DNA from: Peribacillus saganii
GTDB lineage: Bacteria; Bacillota; Bacilli; Bacillales; DSM-1321
Assembly (NCBI RefSeq): GCF_003429095.1
Contig: NZ_QVTE01000008.1
Coordinates: 1-64,000, forward strand
Reading direction: 5' to 3'
DNA: 64,000 bases
This document shows, one piece after another, positions 42,157 to 52,200 of the stretch (positions within the stretch are counted from its first letter, which is position 1; every line of letters begins with the position of its first letter). Made by a program: the position numbers and the translations under genes. The notes under the pieces are model-generated. The model was given only the letters and a program-made list of their open reading frames with translations, was not told where the DNA came from and did not search any database.

Positions 42157-43077
42157 ATGGTTCGGAAACCGAAACGGCTTGAAAAAGGGGATACAGTGGG
42201 AATTATTGCCCCTGCAAGCCCGCCTAACCATGAAAATTTACAGAGGGCCTTGCAATTTTTTGACGAACTGGGTCTTCAAGCTAAGCTTGGCAAACATCTT
42301 GATAACACAAAAGGTTATTTAGCGGGCAGTGATGAAGGCAGGCTTTCTGATTTACATGAAATGTTTGCAGATAAGAATGTTTCAGCCATTTTTAGCGCTT
42401 GCGGAGGTTATGGAACAGCTCGAATTGCCTCAGGAATTGATTACGATTTAATTCGTGGTAATCCAAAGATTTTTTGGGGATACAGTGATATTACCTTTTT
42501 GCACACGGCAATTGGCAAGAGGGCCGCAATGGCCACCTTCCATGGACCAATGCTTGCATCCGATATCGGCAAAGAAGATGTTCTTCCATTAACCAAGCAA
42601 ATGTTCAGTCAGCTGTTCCAGCCGCAAGACATCGTTTATACAGAGGACCTTTCTCCGTTAGAGACAATGATCGAAGGAGAAGCAGAGGGAGCCCTTACAG
42701 GAGGAAATTTATCTCTGCTTGTTAGTACACTTGGTACTCCATTCGAATTGGATACGAGGGATAAGCTGCTGCTTATTGAAGATGTCAATGAAGAACCCCG
42801 GGCGGTGGACCGAATGCTTAACCAACTTTACATGTCCGGAAAACTTAGTGATGCAGCTGGCATTCTGGTTGCTGACTTTAAAAATTGTGTGCCCGAAAGA
42901 GAACAAACGCTTACCCTGGACGAAGTGATTGAACATTATGTAAAACTTGCAAAAAAACCGGCATTGAAAGGCTTTAATATTGGCCACTGTTCACCTAATA
43001 TCGGGATTCCGCTGGGAGTAAAAGCCACATTGTCAACGTCTGCTAAACAAGTAATCATTGAAAGCGGTGTGGAATAA
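42157..43077 (+). CDS. ykfA: LD-carboxypeptidase (S66 family), YkfA-like
   Basis: 306-residue cytoplasmic serine peptidase that removes the terminal D-Ala from murein tetrapeptides during cell-wall recycling. Catalytic Ser in FWGYSDITFL, Glu in LIEDVNEEPRAVDRM and His in NIGHCSPNIGIPLG make the S66 Ser-Glu-His triad. ATG 42157 has GAAAGGGGGA 6 nt upstream (TTG 42154 is too close). First intact gene of the ykf group, in the same order as in B. subtilis (ykfA-B-C-D). Confidence 0.9.
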   Translation: MVRKPKRLEKGDTVGIIAPASPPNHENLQRALQFFDELGLQAKLGKHLDNTKGYLAGSDEGRLSDLHEMFADKNVSAIFSACGGYGTARIASGIDYDLIRGNPKIFWGYSDITFLHTAIGKRAAMATFHGPMLASDIGKEDVLPLTKQMFSQLFQPQDIVYTEDLSPLETMIEGEAEGALTGGNLSLLVSTLGTPFELDTRDKLLLIEDVNEEPRAVDRMLNQLYMSGKLSDAAGILVADFKNCVPEREQTLTLDEVIEHYVKLAKKPALKGFNIGHCSPNIGIPLGVKATLSTSAKQVIIESGVE

Positions 43078-43085
43078 TTTCATTT

Positions 43086-43229
43086 TATAGTGAAAAGGAC
43101 CTGTCGCAGCAATTAAGCGGAAAAATAGGAATATAGTGAAAACGCAGTTCATTTATGCGAACGCGTTTCAGAGCCAGACTCGGAATCATGTTCGGTAAAG
43201 TGAGCATCGTGATTATAGTGAAAAGGCAG
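43086..43229. repeat. three direct repeats of TATAGTGAAAA in the ykfA-ykfB gap
   Basis: TATAGTGAAAAGG (43086), TATAGTGAAAACGCAG (43132) and TATAGTGAAAAGGCAG (43214). The ykfA-ykfB gap of 236 nt is unusually long for this operon, so the repeats may belong to an inserted non-coding element. Confidence 0.5.
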
Positions 43230-43313
43230 TAAAATTTAAAACGAATATCAATAAAATGCAGAGCCCAGTTTGGCCACAAGGCTCTACAAACGGTGAAAGG
43301 AAATCATCAGTCC

Positions 43314-44423
43314 ATGAAAATACAAAGCATTGAAACGTACCGCACAGCAGTTCCGCTGATTAAACCGTTTAAGACTGCTTTGAGGACGGTTCACACAGCA
43401 GAGGCTATCTTAGTGAAAATCAGCTGTGATAACGGAATAACAGGGTGGGGTGAAGCCCCTCCAACCCTGGTTATCACCGGAGACAGTCTTAATAGTATAG
43501 AAGCGGCTATTCAGCAGGTATTTAAGCCGGTTTTATTAAATAGGAGCCTGCTAAACTATGAAAGTATTTTCCAGGAAATATCGTCGATTCTTGTCGGTAA
43601 TCCTAGTGCAAAGGCTGCAGTTGATATGGCAATATATGATTGTGTATCCCAAAATTGTAACCTTCCTCTTTACCAATTCCTCGGAGGATACCGGGATGAG
43701 CTGGAAACAGATTTTACAGTCAGCGTGAATGGTCCGGAAGAGATGGGTGAGGATGCTGTCTCTTATATTGCCAAGGGTTTTAATGTTCTAAAGGTTAAGG
43801 TTGGCAAGGATGAGATTGCCACTGACATTGAGCGTATTCAGGAGATCCGGAATCGGGTCGGCAAAAATATTAAGATAAGACTGGATGCCAATCAGGGCTG
43901 GAAGCCAAAAGATGCAGTACGGGCGATTAGTAAAATGGAGGATATCGGACTGGATATCGAGTTGGTCGAACAGCCTGTTAAAGCTTCAGACATTGAGGGC
44001 CTGAAATTGGTCACTGATTCAGTGGAAACATTGATCATGGCAGACGAAAGTATTTTTACTCCGAAGCAGGCATTCGAAGTTTTAAAAACAAGAAGCGCTG
44101 ACCTGATTAACATAAAGCTAATGAAAGCAGGCGGAATATATCAGGCAGAAGCCATAAACAGAATCGCCGAGGTTTGCGGTGTTGAATGCATGGTGGGCAG
44201 CATGATTGAAACGAAGCTTGGCATTACCGCAGCTGCTCATTTTGCGGCAAGCAAGAAGAACATAACACGGTACGATTTTGATGCTCCTCTTATGCTCGCC
44301 AAGGACATTATTGATGGCGGGATTCAATATAACGGCAGGTCGATAACCATGCCGCAAAGTAGGGGGTTGGGAATCAATCAAATACAGATTGAAGGAGGAG
44401 TATCCCTTGGCAGCGCAAAGTAA
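43314..44423 (+). CDS. ykfB: L-Ala-D/L-Glu epimerase
   Basis: 369-residue enolase-superfamily enzyme (muconate-lactonizing subgroup) epimerising L-Ala-D-Glu from murein peptides. The catalytic lysine pair is present: KVKVGK after the second barrel strand and NIKLMKAGG opposite. Metal ligands are Asp in IRLDANQGW, Glu in ELVEQPV and Asp in IMADESIFTP. The DxD substrate motif of dipeptide epimerases is not clear at the C-terminus by eye. ATG 43314 was chosen over GTG 43293, which overlaps the AAAGGA site. It overlaps ykfC by 17 nt. Confidence 0.9.
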   Translation: MKIQSIETYRTAVPLIKPFKTALRTVHTAEAILVKISCDNGITGWGEAPPTLVITGDSLNSIEAAIQQVFKPVLLNRSLLNYESIFQEISSILVGNPSAKAAVDMAIYDCVSQNCNLPLYQFLGGYRDELETDFTVSVNGPEEMGEDAVSYIAKGFNVLKVKVGKDEIATDIERIQEIRNRVGKNIKIRLDANQGWKPKDAVRAISKMEDIGLDIELVEQPVKASDIEGLKLVTDSVETLIMADESIFTPKQAFEVLKTRSADLINIKLMKAGGIYQAEAINRIAEVCGVECMVGSMIETKLGITAAAHFAASKKNITRYDFDAPLMLAKDIIDGGIQYNGRSITMPQSRGLGINQIQIEGGVSLGSAK

Positions 44424-45336
44424 ATGGCTGGTAAGTGTTCCTGTTGCGACGCTTTGGACATCCTATCAATCTCCGCGGGAAATAGATGCGGAGGCTATTA
44501 GCAGCACGGCCGATTCTGATGCATGGCTGGAAAAGCTGACATATGAAACCAGACTCGAGCTTTGCAATAGCAATTTGGTCCAATCTCAGGTCTTGTATGG
44601 ACAGGAAGTAATTGTACTTGAGGAAAAAATCGGATGGGCCCATGTCCTTGTGCCTGAACAGCCATCAGGCAAGGACGAACGCGGCTATCCTGGCTGGATT
44701 CCACTTGAACAGCTGACACCAGTAGCAGATTGGAATATTGAAAGGGGCCCTGTTGCTGAAATCAGGAGCAAAAAGGCGAAGCTGTCAGGAGATGAGGGCC
44801 AAGATTTGCTTGAACTTAGCTACCAGACGATATTGCCGGTACTTGAAGAACAGGAAGACGTTGTTATTGTCCAAATTCCTGAAGGAAGAGGTTCACTTCC
44901 TGTTGAGGATGTAAAAGTGTCTGCTAGCTATTCCAGCAGAAGAAAAGGCAGCGGCAGTGACATTGCTGACGAGGGCGAAAGATTTCTGGGACTTCCTTAT
45001 TTATGGGGAGGTATGAGCAGCTACGGTTTTGACTGCTCTGGCTTCAGTTATACAATGTGCAAAGCGAACGGCTATATTATACCGCGTGATGCCCATGAAC
45101 AGGCGAAGGACGGAAAGGAAGTTGACTTAAAAAAACTTCAAAAAGGAGATTTATTGTTCTTTGCCTATGAGGAAGGAAAGGGCTCCATTCACCATGTAGG
45201 TATTTATTATGGCGAAGGACAATTATTGCATTCTCCTAAAACAGGGAAAACTGTTGAAATCATTCCATTAGCAGGAACAGTCTATGAAAAAGAACTTTGT
45301 GCAGCTAGGCGTTATGGGCAGGATACGGAGGAATAA
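44407..45336 (+). CDS. ykfC: gamma-D-glutamyl-L-diamino acid endopeptidase (NlpC/P60)
   Basis: 309-residue cysteine peptidase cleaving L-Ala-D-Glu from the diamino acid in murein peptides. Two SH3b-like domains (about 1-170) precede the NlpC/P60 domain, with the catalytic Cys in GFDCSGFSYTM and His in IHHVGIYYGEG, and a Tyr in YLWGG. No signal peptide, in line with the cytoplasmic YkfC that acts on imported peptides. TTG 44407 has GGAGGAG 6 nt upstream; the longer TTG 44389 overlaps that site. Translationally coupled to ykfB and 2 nt from ykfD. Confidence 0.9.
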   Translation: MAAQSKWLVSVPVATLWTSYQSPREIDAEAISSTADSDAWLEKLTYETRLELCNSNLVQSQVLYGQEVIVLEEKIGWAHVLVPEQPSGKDERGYPGWIPLEQLTPVADWNIERGPVAEIRSKKAKLSGDEGQDLLELSYQTILPVLEEQEDVVIVQIPEGRGSLPVEDVKVSASYSSRRKGSGSDIADEGERFLGLPYLWGGMSSYGFDCSGFSYTMCKANGYIIPRDAHEQAKDGKEVDLKKLQKGDLLFFAYEEGKGSIHHVGIYYGEGQLLHSPKTGKTVEIIPLAGTVYEKELCAARRYGQDTEE

Positions 45337-45338
45337 AC

Positions 45339-46364
45339 ATGAATAAACAAGTTCTTTTAGAAGTCAATCAATTAAAGAAGCATTTTCATTTGGGTAAGGA
45401 TTCCACACTAAAGGCAGTTGACGGTATTTCCTTTCAGGTTAATAAAGGGGAAACTTTCGGAATTGTAGGAGAATCAGGATGCGGTAAGTCTACTGCGGGC
45501 CGAACAATCATAGGGTTATATGACAGCACAGATGGTGAAGTGATTTTTAATGGTAAAAATGTTCATAATTTAAGTGAAAAAGAGCGTTTTGATTTTCATA
45601 AAAATATGCAGATGATTTTCCAGGATCCTTACGCCTCTTTGAATCCGCGCTCGACAGTTAGTGAGATTATAGCTGAACCAATGGAAGTGCACGGCTTGTA
45701 TTCAAACAAGCAGGAACGCCAGGAGAGAATTTATCAGCTGCTTGAAGATGTAGGGCTAAACAGAGATCATGCTAACAGGTATCCCCACGAATTCAGCGGC
45801 GGCCAGCGACAACGGATTGGAATTGCACGGGCCCTTGCGCTTGATCCTGAGTTTATCATTTGTGATGAACCAATTTCGGCTCTTGATGTTTCAGTTCAGG
45901 CTCAGGTAGTCAATTTGCTGAGAAGGCTGCAGAAGGAAAAAGGACTCACTTACCTGTTTATTGCACATGATTTATCGATGGTGAAGCAAATCAGCACGCG
46001 AATTGCTGTTATGTATCTAGGCCATATAGTGGAACTGACCAGCAGCAGAGAGCTTTATAAAAATCCGCTTCATCCTTACACTCAGGCCCTTCTTTCTGCG
46101 ATTCCGATTCCGGATCCTGATGTGGAGGATAAGAGGGAACGAATTTTACTTAAAGGCGAACTCCCAAGCCCAATCAATCCGCTAAGCGGCTGTGTCTTCA
46201 GGACACGGTGGAAGCATGTGCCCAAGTCAAGCCGGAATGGCAGGAGGTTGAGGAAGGCCATTATGTTGCGTGCCATCTGTACAATAAAAAAAATCCTGGC
46301 GACCATGACCATTCACCAATGGCGGCAGCCAGATAAGAAGGTATCCCGTTATGAATATTGTTGA
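45339..46364 (+). CDS. ykfD: oligopeptide ABC transporter ATPase YkfD/OppF-like, frameshifted C-terminus
   Basis: ATPase subunit that would power murein-peptide import. Walker A GESGCGKSTAG, signature EFSGGQRQRIGIARAL and Walker B FIICDEPISALD are intact. After GCVFRTR (about residue 287) the reading frame changes. The expected C-terminus, CAQVKPEWQEVEEGHYVACH and onward to a stop at 46334-46336, is present in another frame. The normal CPHA-type residues before it are missing, so a short deletion (3n+1 nt) shifted the frame. The product ends in an unrelated basic tail and overlaps the next start by 14 nt. Its permease partners (dppBC) are absent here. It may be a pseudogene, or a sequencing error. 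Confidence 0.8.
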   Translation: MNKQVLLEVNQLKKHFHLGKDSTLKAVDGISFQVNKGETFGIVGESGCGKSTAGRTIIGLYDSTDGEVIFNGKNVHNLSEKERFDFHKNMQMIFQDPYASLNPRSTVSEIIAEPMEVHGLYSNKQERQERIYQLLEDVGLNRDHANRYPHEFSGGQRQRIGIARALALDPEFIICDEPISALDVSVQAQVVNLLRRLQKEKGLTYLFIAHDLSMVKQISTRIAVMYLGHIVELTSSRELYKNPLHPYTQALLSAIPIPDPDVEDKRERILLKGELPSPINPLSGCVFRTRWKHVPKSSRNGRRLRKAIMLRAICTIKKILATMTIHQWRQPDKKVSRYEYC

Positions 46365-47133
46365 ATTGGAAAATGCCATATTATCAGAAATAGACAAGTG
46401 CACCGGCCGTGTTGGCCTTTATTTGGAAATGGAAGCAGGAAAAATCGAGTATAACAGTGAAGAAGCTTTCCGGTCAGCCAGCTTAATCAAAGTTCCGATT
46501 TTAATAGAAGGCTATAGACAGAAGGAAACTGGCCGTATACACCTGAACCAGCCGGTAACTGTTCAGCGGAGAGATAAGGTTGGCGGCTCCGGTGTACTGC
46601 AGGCTCTTTCAGAAAAGTCATTCATGACCTTAAAGGATATCATGACGCTTATGATTATCGTTTCGGATAATACAGCAACAAATGTAATGATTGATTTGCT
46701 TGGTATGGGTCCCATTAATCATTCTATTAAGGAGTTAGGGCTTACCAAAACTGTATTGGAACGCAAAATGATGGATTTTCAGGCTGCTGAGCAAGGGAAG
46801 GATAATCTGACATGTGCGGCAGATATGGTCCTCTGTTTAAAAGCAATCCACAATGCAGAATTTGTTTCTGAAGATAACAGCAAAGAAATGCTTGAAATAA
46901 TGGAAAAACAGCAATTCCTAGATAAGCTGCCGGGGATGATGGATCTTGATAAGGCTGTGGTAGCAGGGAAAACAGGAAGTTTGAAAGGCATCGAACATGA
47001 TTGCTCAGTCATTCGGTATCATGAAAAAGTCGCCTATGCTGCCGTACTGACCGATGGGCTGCAATCGAAAGAGGACGGAAGGCGGACAATTACCAATATT
47101 GGAAAGCATATTTTTGATTACTTATGCCAGTAG
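46351..47133 (+). CDS. class A beta-lactamase-fold serine hydrolase, cytoplasmic
   Basis: 260 residues with the three penicilloyl-serine transferase motifs in order: Ser44-x-x-Lys47 (SLIK), Ser105-Asp-Asn (SDN) and Lys207-Thr-Gly-Ser. The omega loop reads RKMMDFQAAEQGKDNLT and has no clear Glu166 equivalent. It has no signal peptide, so it stays in the cytoplasm and is unlikely to protect from antibiotics. In an operon for murein peptide breakdown, a peptidase or amidase acting on D-Ala peptides is more plausible (inference). AAGAAGG precedes the ATG. A strong terminator at 47240 ends the operon. Confidence 0.8.
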   Translation: MNIVELENAILSEIDKCTGRVGLYLEMEAGKIEYNSEEAFRSASLIKVPILIEGYRQKETGRIHLNQPVTVQRRDKVGGSGVLQALSEKSFMTLKDIMTLMIIVSDNTATNVMIDLLGMGPINHSIKELGLTKTVLERKMMDFQAAEQGKDNLTCAADMVLCLKAIHNAEFVSEDNSKEMLEIMEKQQFLDKLPGMMDLDKAVVAGKTGSLKGIEHDCSVIRYHEKVAYAAVLTDGLQSKEDGRRTITNIGKHIFDYLCQ

Positions 47134-47239
47134 GATGGTATAGCCGCAGAGTAATGTTATGATGCATTTGTCCTGCGATTTAACGAAACTATCGAGCCAA
47201 GAAGTTGAAAACAGTGATATTAAGCAAACAAGACTATAA

Positions 47240-47278
47240 AAAACCAGCCATTTCGTAACAGTAAATGGCTGGTTTTTT
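47240..47278 (+). terminator. intrinsic terminator of the ykf operon
   Basis: AAAACCAGCCATTT pairs perfectly with AAATGGCTGGTTTT (14 bp), 9-nt loop, T6 in all. Confidence 0.92.
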
Positions 47279-47374
47279 ATTATCAAAATAAAGTCTAGCT
47301 TTATTAACAAACACATGTTTAGCTTGATCACCTAGTAGTGATTTTACTGTTCTTCATAGGAGCTTGCGTCTTGC

Positions 47375-48868
47375 TTAGCGTACACCCTTCATAAATGTCT
47401 GGATTTTTGGCGACATCCAGTAAAGTATGGCACCGAGCAGAATCGAAATGGCGCCGATCACACCAAAGTAAATGATTTCTGTTTCAGGCTTATACAGCTT
47501 AACGATTTGAGCGTTAATTGCCTGTGCCGAAGCATTTGAAAGGAACCAAAGGCTCATGGTTTGTGCCGAGAAGGCCGCAGGCGCAAGCTTGGTTGTTGCT
47601 GAAAGGCCGACTGGTGAAAGGCAAAGCTCCCCAAGAACAACCAGGAAGAAGCTTATTACAAGCCAGATTGGACTTACCAGCGAATCTGTACCGTTCATAT
47701 ATGCAGGAACAATCATCACGATGAAGGATAGTCCGGCAAAAAACAAGCCTAATGAAAACTTCTTAGGAGTAGATGGCTGGCTATTGCCAAGCTTGACCCA
47801 TAACCATGCGAATACAGGTGCAAGGAATACAATAAACAGCGGATTAAGTGACTGGAACCAGGATGACTTAATTTCCATTCCGGCAAAGTGCAGATCAGTC
47901 CGCTGATCTGCATAGGTAGCAAGAATAATGGAACCCTGTTCCTGAATTGCCCAGAACATCATCGCAGCTATGAATAGCGGAATGTAAGCAATCAGGCGGG
48001 AACGCTCTACTTCCGTTGTTTTTGGGCTGCGGTACATAAAGATAAAGTATAGAGTAGGAATAACAATACCAAGGATACTAATAAGGAAAATAAAACGGTC
48101 AATCGTCAGGAATCCAGTGCTGATAGATATTGCGCCGAGAACAATGATAGCTAAAGCTCCGATACCGATAATGGTAAAGGTCCGTTTCTTCTCTTCCTGT
48201 GTAAGCGGGTTTGGAACATGTGAACCAGCAAGTCCAAGGTTTTTCTTCTTGGTCACCATGAATACAATCAAACCAAGGAGCATTCCGACTGCTGCAAGTC
48301 CGAAACCAAGGTGGAAGTTATATTCCTGTCCGACTGTTCCGATAATAAGCGGTGCCAGCAGACCGCCCAGGTTTATACCCATATAAAATATGCTGAATCC
48401 GGAATCGCGGCGTGTGTCCTCATCGCTGTACAGGTCACCGACTATACTTGATACGTTTGGCTTCAGCAAGCCTGTACCAATAACGATCAGACCCATCGAT
48501 ATAAACAGCGCAGTAACGCTGCCCGGAAATGACAGCACAATATGACCAAGCATAATCAGAATACCGCCATAGAAAACGGTTCTGGTGGTACCAAATAATC
48601 TGTCTGCAATCCAGCCACCGATGATGCCTGACATATAAACAAGGGATCCGTAAATCGCCATGATGGAAGCAGCTGTTGCTTGATCTATGCCTAATCCTCC
48701 CTTAGACAGTTCATAATACATGTAATAAAGGAGAATAGCTCTCATTCCATAATAAGAAAAACGTTCCCAAAATTCCGTAAAGAAAAGAGTAAATAGGCCT
48801 TTTGGATGTCCAAAGAAGCCTGTTTGAGGGACGCTTTTAATAATTGAGTCTTTATCTTTAAAAGACAA
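47375..48868 (-). CDS. POT/PTR-family proton-dependent oligopeptide transporter
   Basis: 497-residue MFS-type symporter for di- and tripeptides, about 14 membrane helices. The PTR signature is clear: GLFTLFFTEFWERFSYYGMR (ExxERFxYY) near the N-terminus, then GGWIADRLFGTTRTVFYGG and FSIFYMGINLGGLLAPLI (the FYxxINxG motif). I chose TTG 48868: GGAGG ends 8 nt before it, while the in-frame ATGs at 48883 and 48874 are in or too near that site, and the promoter puts the transcript start near 48888. It may supply peptides in place of the lost dpp transporter (inference). Confidence 0.88.
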   Translation of the reverse strand: MSFKDKDSIIKSVPQTGFFGHPKGLFTLFFTEFWERFSYYGMRAILLYYMYYELSKGGLGIDQATAASIMAIYGSLVYMSGIIGGWIADRLFGTTRTVFYGGILIMLGHIVLSFPGSVTALFISMGLIVIGTGLLKPNVSSIVGDLYSDEDTRRDSGFSIFYMGINLGGLLAPLIIGTVGQEYNFHLGFGLAAVGMLLGLIVFMVTKKKNLGLAGSHVPNPLTQEEKKRTFTIIGIGALAIIVLGAISISTGFLTIDRFIFLISILGIVIPTLYFIFMYRSPKTTEVERSRLIAYIPLFIAAMMFWAIQEQGSIILATYADQRTDLHFAGMEIKSSWFQSLNPLFIVFLAPVFAWLWVKLGNSQPSTPKKFSLGLFFAGLSFIVMIVPAYMNGTDSLVSPIWLVISFFLVVLGELCLSPVGLSATTKLAPAAFSAQTMSLWFLSNASAQAINAQIVKLYKPETEIIYFGVIGAISILLGAILYWMSPKIQTFMKGVR

Positions 48869-48894
48869 TATCATTACCTCCATTTCATTCTAAC

Positions 48895-48946
48895 ATGATA
48901 CAACTAAAAAAATTTAATTGTCAAAAGATAGAATTGGGAGAAAATT
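48895..48946 (-). promoter_or_regulatory. SigA-type promoter of the peptide transporter, with weak CodY-like site
   Basis: Minus strand TTGACA (48919-48924), 18 nt, TATCAT (48895-48900). Directly upstream, 48932-48946 matches the CodY consensus at 12 of 15 positions. Confidence 0.6.
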
Positions 48947-48968
48947 GGCAATTGATAAGAGGATTATG

Positions 48969-49004
48969 AAAAAAGAAAACCCTCCGAAAATTGAGAGGGT
49001 TTTC
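48969..49004 (-). terminator. second minus-strand terminator
   Basis: GAAAACCCTC and GAGGGTTTTC form a 10-bp stem with a 10-nt loop; on the minus strand a T-rich tract follows. It backs up the RND gene's own terminator. Confidence 0.7.
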
Positions 49005-49185
49005 AACAAGGATATTGCTATAAGAAATGGAAAATAGTAGTCCACTTCATAAACGTGCATAGAAAGTTCCTTCAAAAAAAGGATACCAATTACACTAAAG
49101 AGTAATGTAACAATGCTAACATTTGAGCTAAAAAATTTTCACTAAATAGTTTCCAAAAAATAAGGGAGTCACATGTCATATAGAT

Positions 49186-49222
49186 TAAAAAGCCCTAAAA
49201 GGTAAGTAATACCTAATAGGGC
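49186..49222 (-). terminator. intrinsic terminator of the RND pump gene
   Basis: GCCCTA/TAGGGC with inner AGGTA/TACCT; on the minus strand TTTTTAA follows the stem. Confidence 0.85.
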
Positions 49223-49231
49223 CGGAATGAA

Positions 49232-52200
49232 TTAGTTTTCTTCTACTTCTTTTCGGTTTTTCTTGAAAAGTTTTGATAAAACTTCGTAAACGATTGGTAC
49301 AACAATTAATGTTAATAAGGTAGAACTTGCTAGACCGCCGATTACGGTTATACCTAAACCTTTCGAGATTAGACCGCCGCCGCCTGAACCAATTGCCAAT
49401 GGGATTAATGCACCGATCGTTGCAATTGCTGTCATTAGGATTGGGCGCAGACGCGTTGCGCCAGCTTCCAGAACCGCGTCACGCATAGTCATACCATCAC
49501 GTTCCATATGAATAATACGGTCTACTAGGACTATGGCGTTTGTTACAACGATACCAATTAACATCAATAGCCCCATCATGACAGATACAGAAATTGTTTC
49601 ACCTGCGATTAATAAACCTACAAATGAACCAATTACCGCAAATGGCAGTGAGAATAGGATCGAAAATGGTGCGACACCTTCACGGAAGGTTACTACAAGG
49701 ATAAAATACACGATTGCAACTGCTGCAGCCATGGCTATGCCAAGCTGTGTAAATGTTTCAGTCATGTCTGCCTGTACCCCTGCAACTCCGATTGTAACTC
49801 CTTTAGGCAAATCTAATTTATCAAGAGCATTATCTACTTCAGATGTTGTTTTTGAAATATCATCTCCAAGAACTGTACCTGAAACGGTTGCATAGTATTC
49901 GCCTTTACTTCTTGCAAGTGTATTAAAGGTTGTACCTTTCTCCACTTTTACAAGTTTAGATAACGGCGTTGACTTGCCAAGTGGTGTCGGTACCGGTTTG
50001 GCCAGGATGTCATCGATGGACTCTGGTTGTTTAGCTTGATCTTGTTGAATAATTACATCTAACGTTTCTCCATTTTTTTCCACTGTTGTTAAGATATCTT
50101 GTGTTTTTACCGGGTTTAGCATCATTACGATTTGACCAGTTGTTAATCCATGCTGCATCAATTCATTTTGTGCTACCTTAAAGGTATACTCAATGTAGGC
50201 ATCCTCTGCACTTGTGGTAACGTCTTTTAAGCCGTCATTTTTCTTCATTACGCCTTCTACCATTTTTACAGAATCATAGAGTTTATCTAAATCTTCACTG
50301 TAGAATGTGTAGCTGACTTCATTTGCACCGACCGAGGCAGGAGCGAAGTTACGGCTCTTCCATTCTCCGGTTTGCCCAATGTTCTTCACATAATCTTCAA
50401 TTTCGTCACGAGATTCTGGGAAGTTCTCCATGTCTGGATCAAAGATCAGGTACATTAATGCACCGCCTGCTCCTCCGCCAGCCATGGCCATCATAGGATC
50501 GGCGTTTTCAGTTACAGAGATTTGAACGATATCAATATCATTGCGTTTTATCATCTCTTTTTCTACGGCTTCAATGTTTGCCAGTGTATCTTTCTTAAGC
50601 TCGCCTGCTTTCGGCGTATATGTCAAATACATCACTTTTTCTTCTTCGCTGCCCATGAAGCTAAAACCAATTAGTGGTGTTAGCCCCAAACTGCCAGCTA
50701 ATAAAACAACTGCAATGAGTGAAGAGATCACTTTATGGTTCAGTGCTTTTTCAAGAACTCCTTTATACCATTTAGCTAATTTTCCAACCTCTTTATGATT
50801 GCTTTCTGTCTTTTTGCTGTATAGTTTCTTCTTAAACAAGAAGTGTGATAATGCAGGAACAATTGTAATGGCAACGATAAGTGAAGCCCCAAGCGCAAAT
50901 GTCATTGTTAAGGCGAACGGCGCGAACAACTCACCGACCATACCGTTGACGAAGATAAGCGGTGCGAAAACAGCGACCGTTACTAATGTTGATGAAAGGA
51001 TTGGTTTGAACATTTCAATTGTTGCTTCACGTATTAATGCTCGGCCTGTTAATTTTTCTTCTTTTAAGTGCATCCGTCGATAAATATTTTCAACTACTAC
51101 AATGGAGTCATCGATAACACGGCCGATGGCAACTGTAATTGCACCAAGTGTCATGATATTTAGTGTGATTTCCATCCAGTTTAGAAGCAATAATGCCATA
51201 AAAATCGATACTGGAATGGATACGATCGAAATAATTGTTGATTTAAAATCCCTCAGGAATAGAAGGATGATTAATACGGCAATTAAACCGCCAAATACAG
51301 CTTTTTCAATCATCGTTTTAACAGAATCTTCGATTGGTCCACCTTGGTCAAGTGATACATCGATTACAAGGCCATCATTTTTTTCCTTTTCTTCATCAAT
51401 TAATTGCTTCACTTTGTTTACAACAACAACAGTGTTAGCCTGCTGTTCTTTGACAATTTGAATTGCAATGGCATCCTCACCGTTTGTACGTGAAACGGAC
51501 TCTATTTTACCAACTAATTCAATTTCTGCAATGTCGCTAAGTTTCACAAATGGTGATGGATTTTTTGCTGATGGCGTTGCAGGAATAAGCATATTCTTTA
51601 ATTCATCAGCTGTCATGAACTTGCCGTCTACGGACACGGCTTGTTCACCTTCCTTAAACTCGTAAAGTCCCAACGAAACAGCCATATTGCTTGCCTGTAT
51701 CATTTCCTTGACTTTATCTTTGGTTAACCCGTGTTCTTCCATTTTGGCTTCATTATAAGTAAGGTCAACCTCTTCAATATGCTGGCCGGTCATGCTTACT
51801 GATGCAACACCATTGATTTTCTCGATTTTTGGAAGGATGATATCCTCTACCGTTTTCGTTAATTCAACAATTTCCTCTGTTGAACTGCTAACACTTAGTG
51901 CAGCAACCGGCATCATGTTCATACTGATGGCTGTAACTGTCGGCTTCTGGGCTCCTTCCGGCAATTCAACGGCATCTATGGCAGATTGTAATGCACGTTT
52001 TGCCTCATCCATATCTATGCCATACTCATATTCCACTTGAATACTAGACATATTAGAATATGAATTTGAATACACGGATTTTACATCTTTAAGACCTTCT
52101 ACCGCCTTCTCTATAGGCATGGATACGTCTTCCATTACTTTTTCAGGAGTTGCTCCAGGATATACGTCCATGACCATTAAGTAAGGAATCGAAACGTCTG

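Larger units (their letters stand above)
48869..49231. other. intergenic region between the peptide transporter and the RND pump
   Basis: Holds the transporter promoter, two minus-strand terminators (48969-49004 and 49186-49222) and about 180 nt of AT-rich sequence between them with no coding signal. Confidence 0.5.

Noticed and set aside
41948-42157. 69-codon reading frame before ykfA as a real gene
   Set aside because: It runs across the dppA relic and a perfect terminator hairpin; best explained as leftover sequence.
43157-43172. TGCGAACGCGTTTCA as a cre site
   Set aside because: Odd length around the centre; the right half mismatches the consensus.
49533-52040. Plus-strand reading frames across the RND gene
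   Set aside because: Low-complexity Ser/Thr/Ile-rich translations antisense to a clear 1027-residue RND protein.
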